Assembly: GCF_014651375.1 (NCBI RefSeq)
Contig: NZ_BMWT01000003.1
Span: 124,001-188,000 of the forward strand
Direction: 5' to 3'
Length of the DNA: 64,000 bases
DNA from: Tateyamaria omphalii
GTDB lineage: Bacteria; Pseudomonadota; Alphaproteobacteria; Rhodobacterales; Rhodobacteraceae
Part shown: in pieces, positions 63,484 to 64,000 of the stretch
How the letters are laid out: each line of letters starts with the position of its first letter
Position numbering within the stretch: position 1 is the first letter of the stretch
Program-made: the position numbers and the translations under genes
Notes under the pieces: generated by a model
What the model saw: the letters and a program-made list of their open reading frames with translations, nothing else
Database searches by the model: none
What the model was told of the DNA's origin: nothing

Positions 63484-64000
63484 ATGCCTGACGATCACCG
63501 CCCCCGCAAGGACACCCAAATTCCCACCAATCTGCGCCTGCTGATGGTGATGGAGGAGGTCGCCAAGCGCGGGGTGGCCGTCAAACCGACAGACCTGATC
63601 GACGCATTGGGTCTGCCGAAACCCACCGTGCACCGGCTGTTGCAGACGGCCGAGGCCGAGGGGTTCCTGCAACGCGACCTTGATGGGCGCAGCTATGGAC
63701 CGGGCCCGCGTCTGCGGGCCTTGGCCGTCAGCACTATGTCATCCGAGCATCTGCGCACCGCGCGTCTGACCATCCTGCGCAGTGTCGCCGAGGAGGTGGG
63801 GGAGACCTGCAATCTCGCCACGGCAGATCGTGAGGGGATGACTTATCTCGACCGGGTAGAAACCGAATGGCCGCTGCGCATTCAGCTGCCCATCGGCACG
63901 CAGGTGCCGTTCCACTGCACCGCATCCGGCAAAATGTACCTTTCGACCCTGCGACCCCATATCCTGCGGACAGTTCTGACGACCCGCCCGCTTGAGGCGC
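63484..64000 (+). CDS. IclR-family regulator (C-terminus beyond the window)
   Basis: The first 172 codons are present and the frame is open to the window edge. The winged HTH is LRLLMVMEEVAKRGVAVKPT then LGLPKPTVHRLLQTAEAEGF. The effector domain has begun (ICLR-type CNLATADREGMTYLDRVE and FHCTASGKMYLSTL). It starts 12 bases after the large permease and probably regulates the TRAP genes. Confidence 0.9.
   Translation, partial: MPDDHRPRKDTQIPTNLRLLMVMEEVAKRGVAVKPTDLIDALGLPKPTVHRLLQTAEAEGFLQRDLDGRSYGPGPRLRALAVSTMSSEHLRTARLTILRSVAEEVGETCNLATADREGMTYLDRVETEWPLRIQLPIGTQVPFHCTASGKMYLSTLRPHILRTVLTTRPLEA

Overview
The window is a GC-rich (roughly low-60s percent GC by eye), tightly packed chromosomal segment. 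It looks like a member of the Rhodobacterales, most likely the marine Roseobacter group. The pointers are an Hsp20 gene followed by a DUF1150 gene, the purE-purK pair, lgt-midA-pgeF, UbiK, YdcH/DUF465, two Hint-domain proteins, TRAP and sugar ABC uptake systems, a CIRCE-controlled groESL, and many GTGA/ATGA/TGATG start-stop overlaps. No rRNA, tRNA, CRISPR array, complete IS element or integrase was seen. This assignment rests on recognised protein families and gene order; no database search was possible.

Layout. 1-12.6 kb: the end of a polar amino-acid ABC operon, an AAA ATPase, prs, two small enzymes, YcgN-RibF, MaoC, a HAD phosphatase, a crotonase, Mn-dependent pyrophosphatase, an unusual tandem mini-ORF/hairpin leader (9.55-9.7 kb), a DUF2161 nuclease-like protein, a membrane LuxR regulator with a PepSY protein, and a TraB/GumN protein. 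12.8-25.6 kb: groESL with CIRCE; an ABM-MarR operon with a palindromic operator; a DMT exporter, NUDIX and lipase; a stand-alone PhnM; purEK; Hsp20-DUF1150; a cupredoxin-DUF4142 pair; PhzF. 25.8-36 kb: sulfate activation (Sat-CysC) reading in frame from an N-terminal MarR-like winged helix, a membrane ferredoxin-adenylate cyclase, trxB-lrp, a Hint protein, pgeF-midA-lgt and ubiK. 36-48.5 kb: a more AT-rich patch with a second Hint protein and orphan small genes, then YbjN-ProC-CsaA-hydroxyacid dehydrogenase, GDPD, ArsH with a phage CII-like regulator, thymidine kinase, a large secreted RTX glycoside hydrolase and a FabH-like enzyme. 48.7-64 kb is catabolic: OtnK-OtnC for four-carbon acid sugars; a sugar ABC operon with a GH63-type (glucosyl/mannosylglycerate hydrolase-like) enzyme and a divergent LacI regulator with two identical operators; a GMC alcohol dehydrogenase; and a TRAP transporter followed by an IclR regulator.

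How the parts fit. The 50.7-58.4 kb unit reads as one uptake-and-hydrolysis pathway: binding protein, two permeases (one carrying an extra periplasmic beta-rich domain), glycosidase and ATPase, switched by the LacI protein through paired operators. The TRAP and GMC genes probably import and oxidise a hydroxylated or carboxylated substrate. The most unusual loci are the MarR-Sat-CysC reading frame with its two inverted repeats, the tandem five-codon ORF plus hairpin repeats near 9.6 kb, the ferredoxin-cyclase, the permease with a periplasmic insert, and a 15-bp inverted-repeat element near 50.7 kb.
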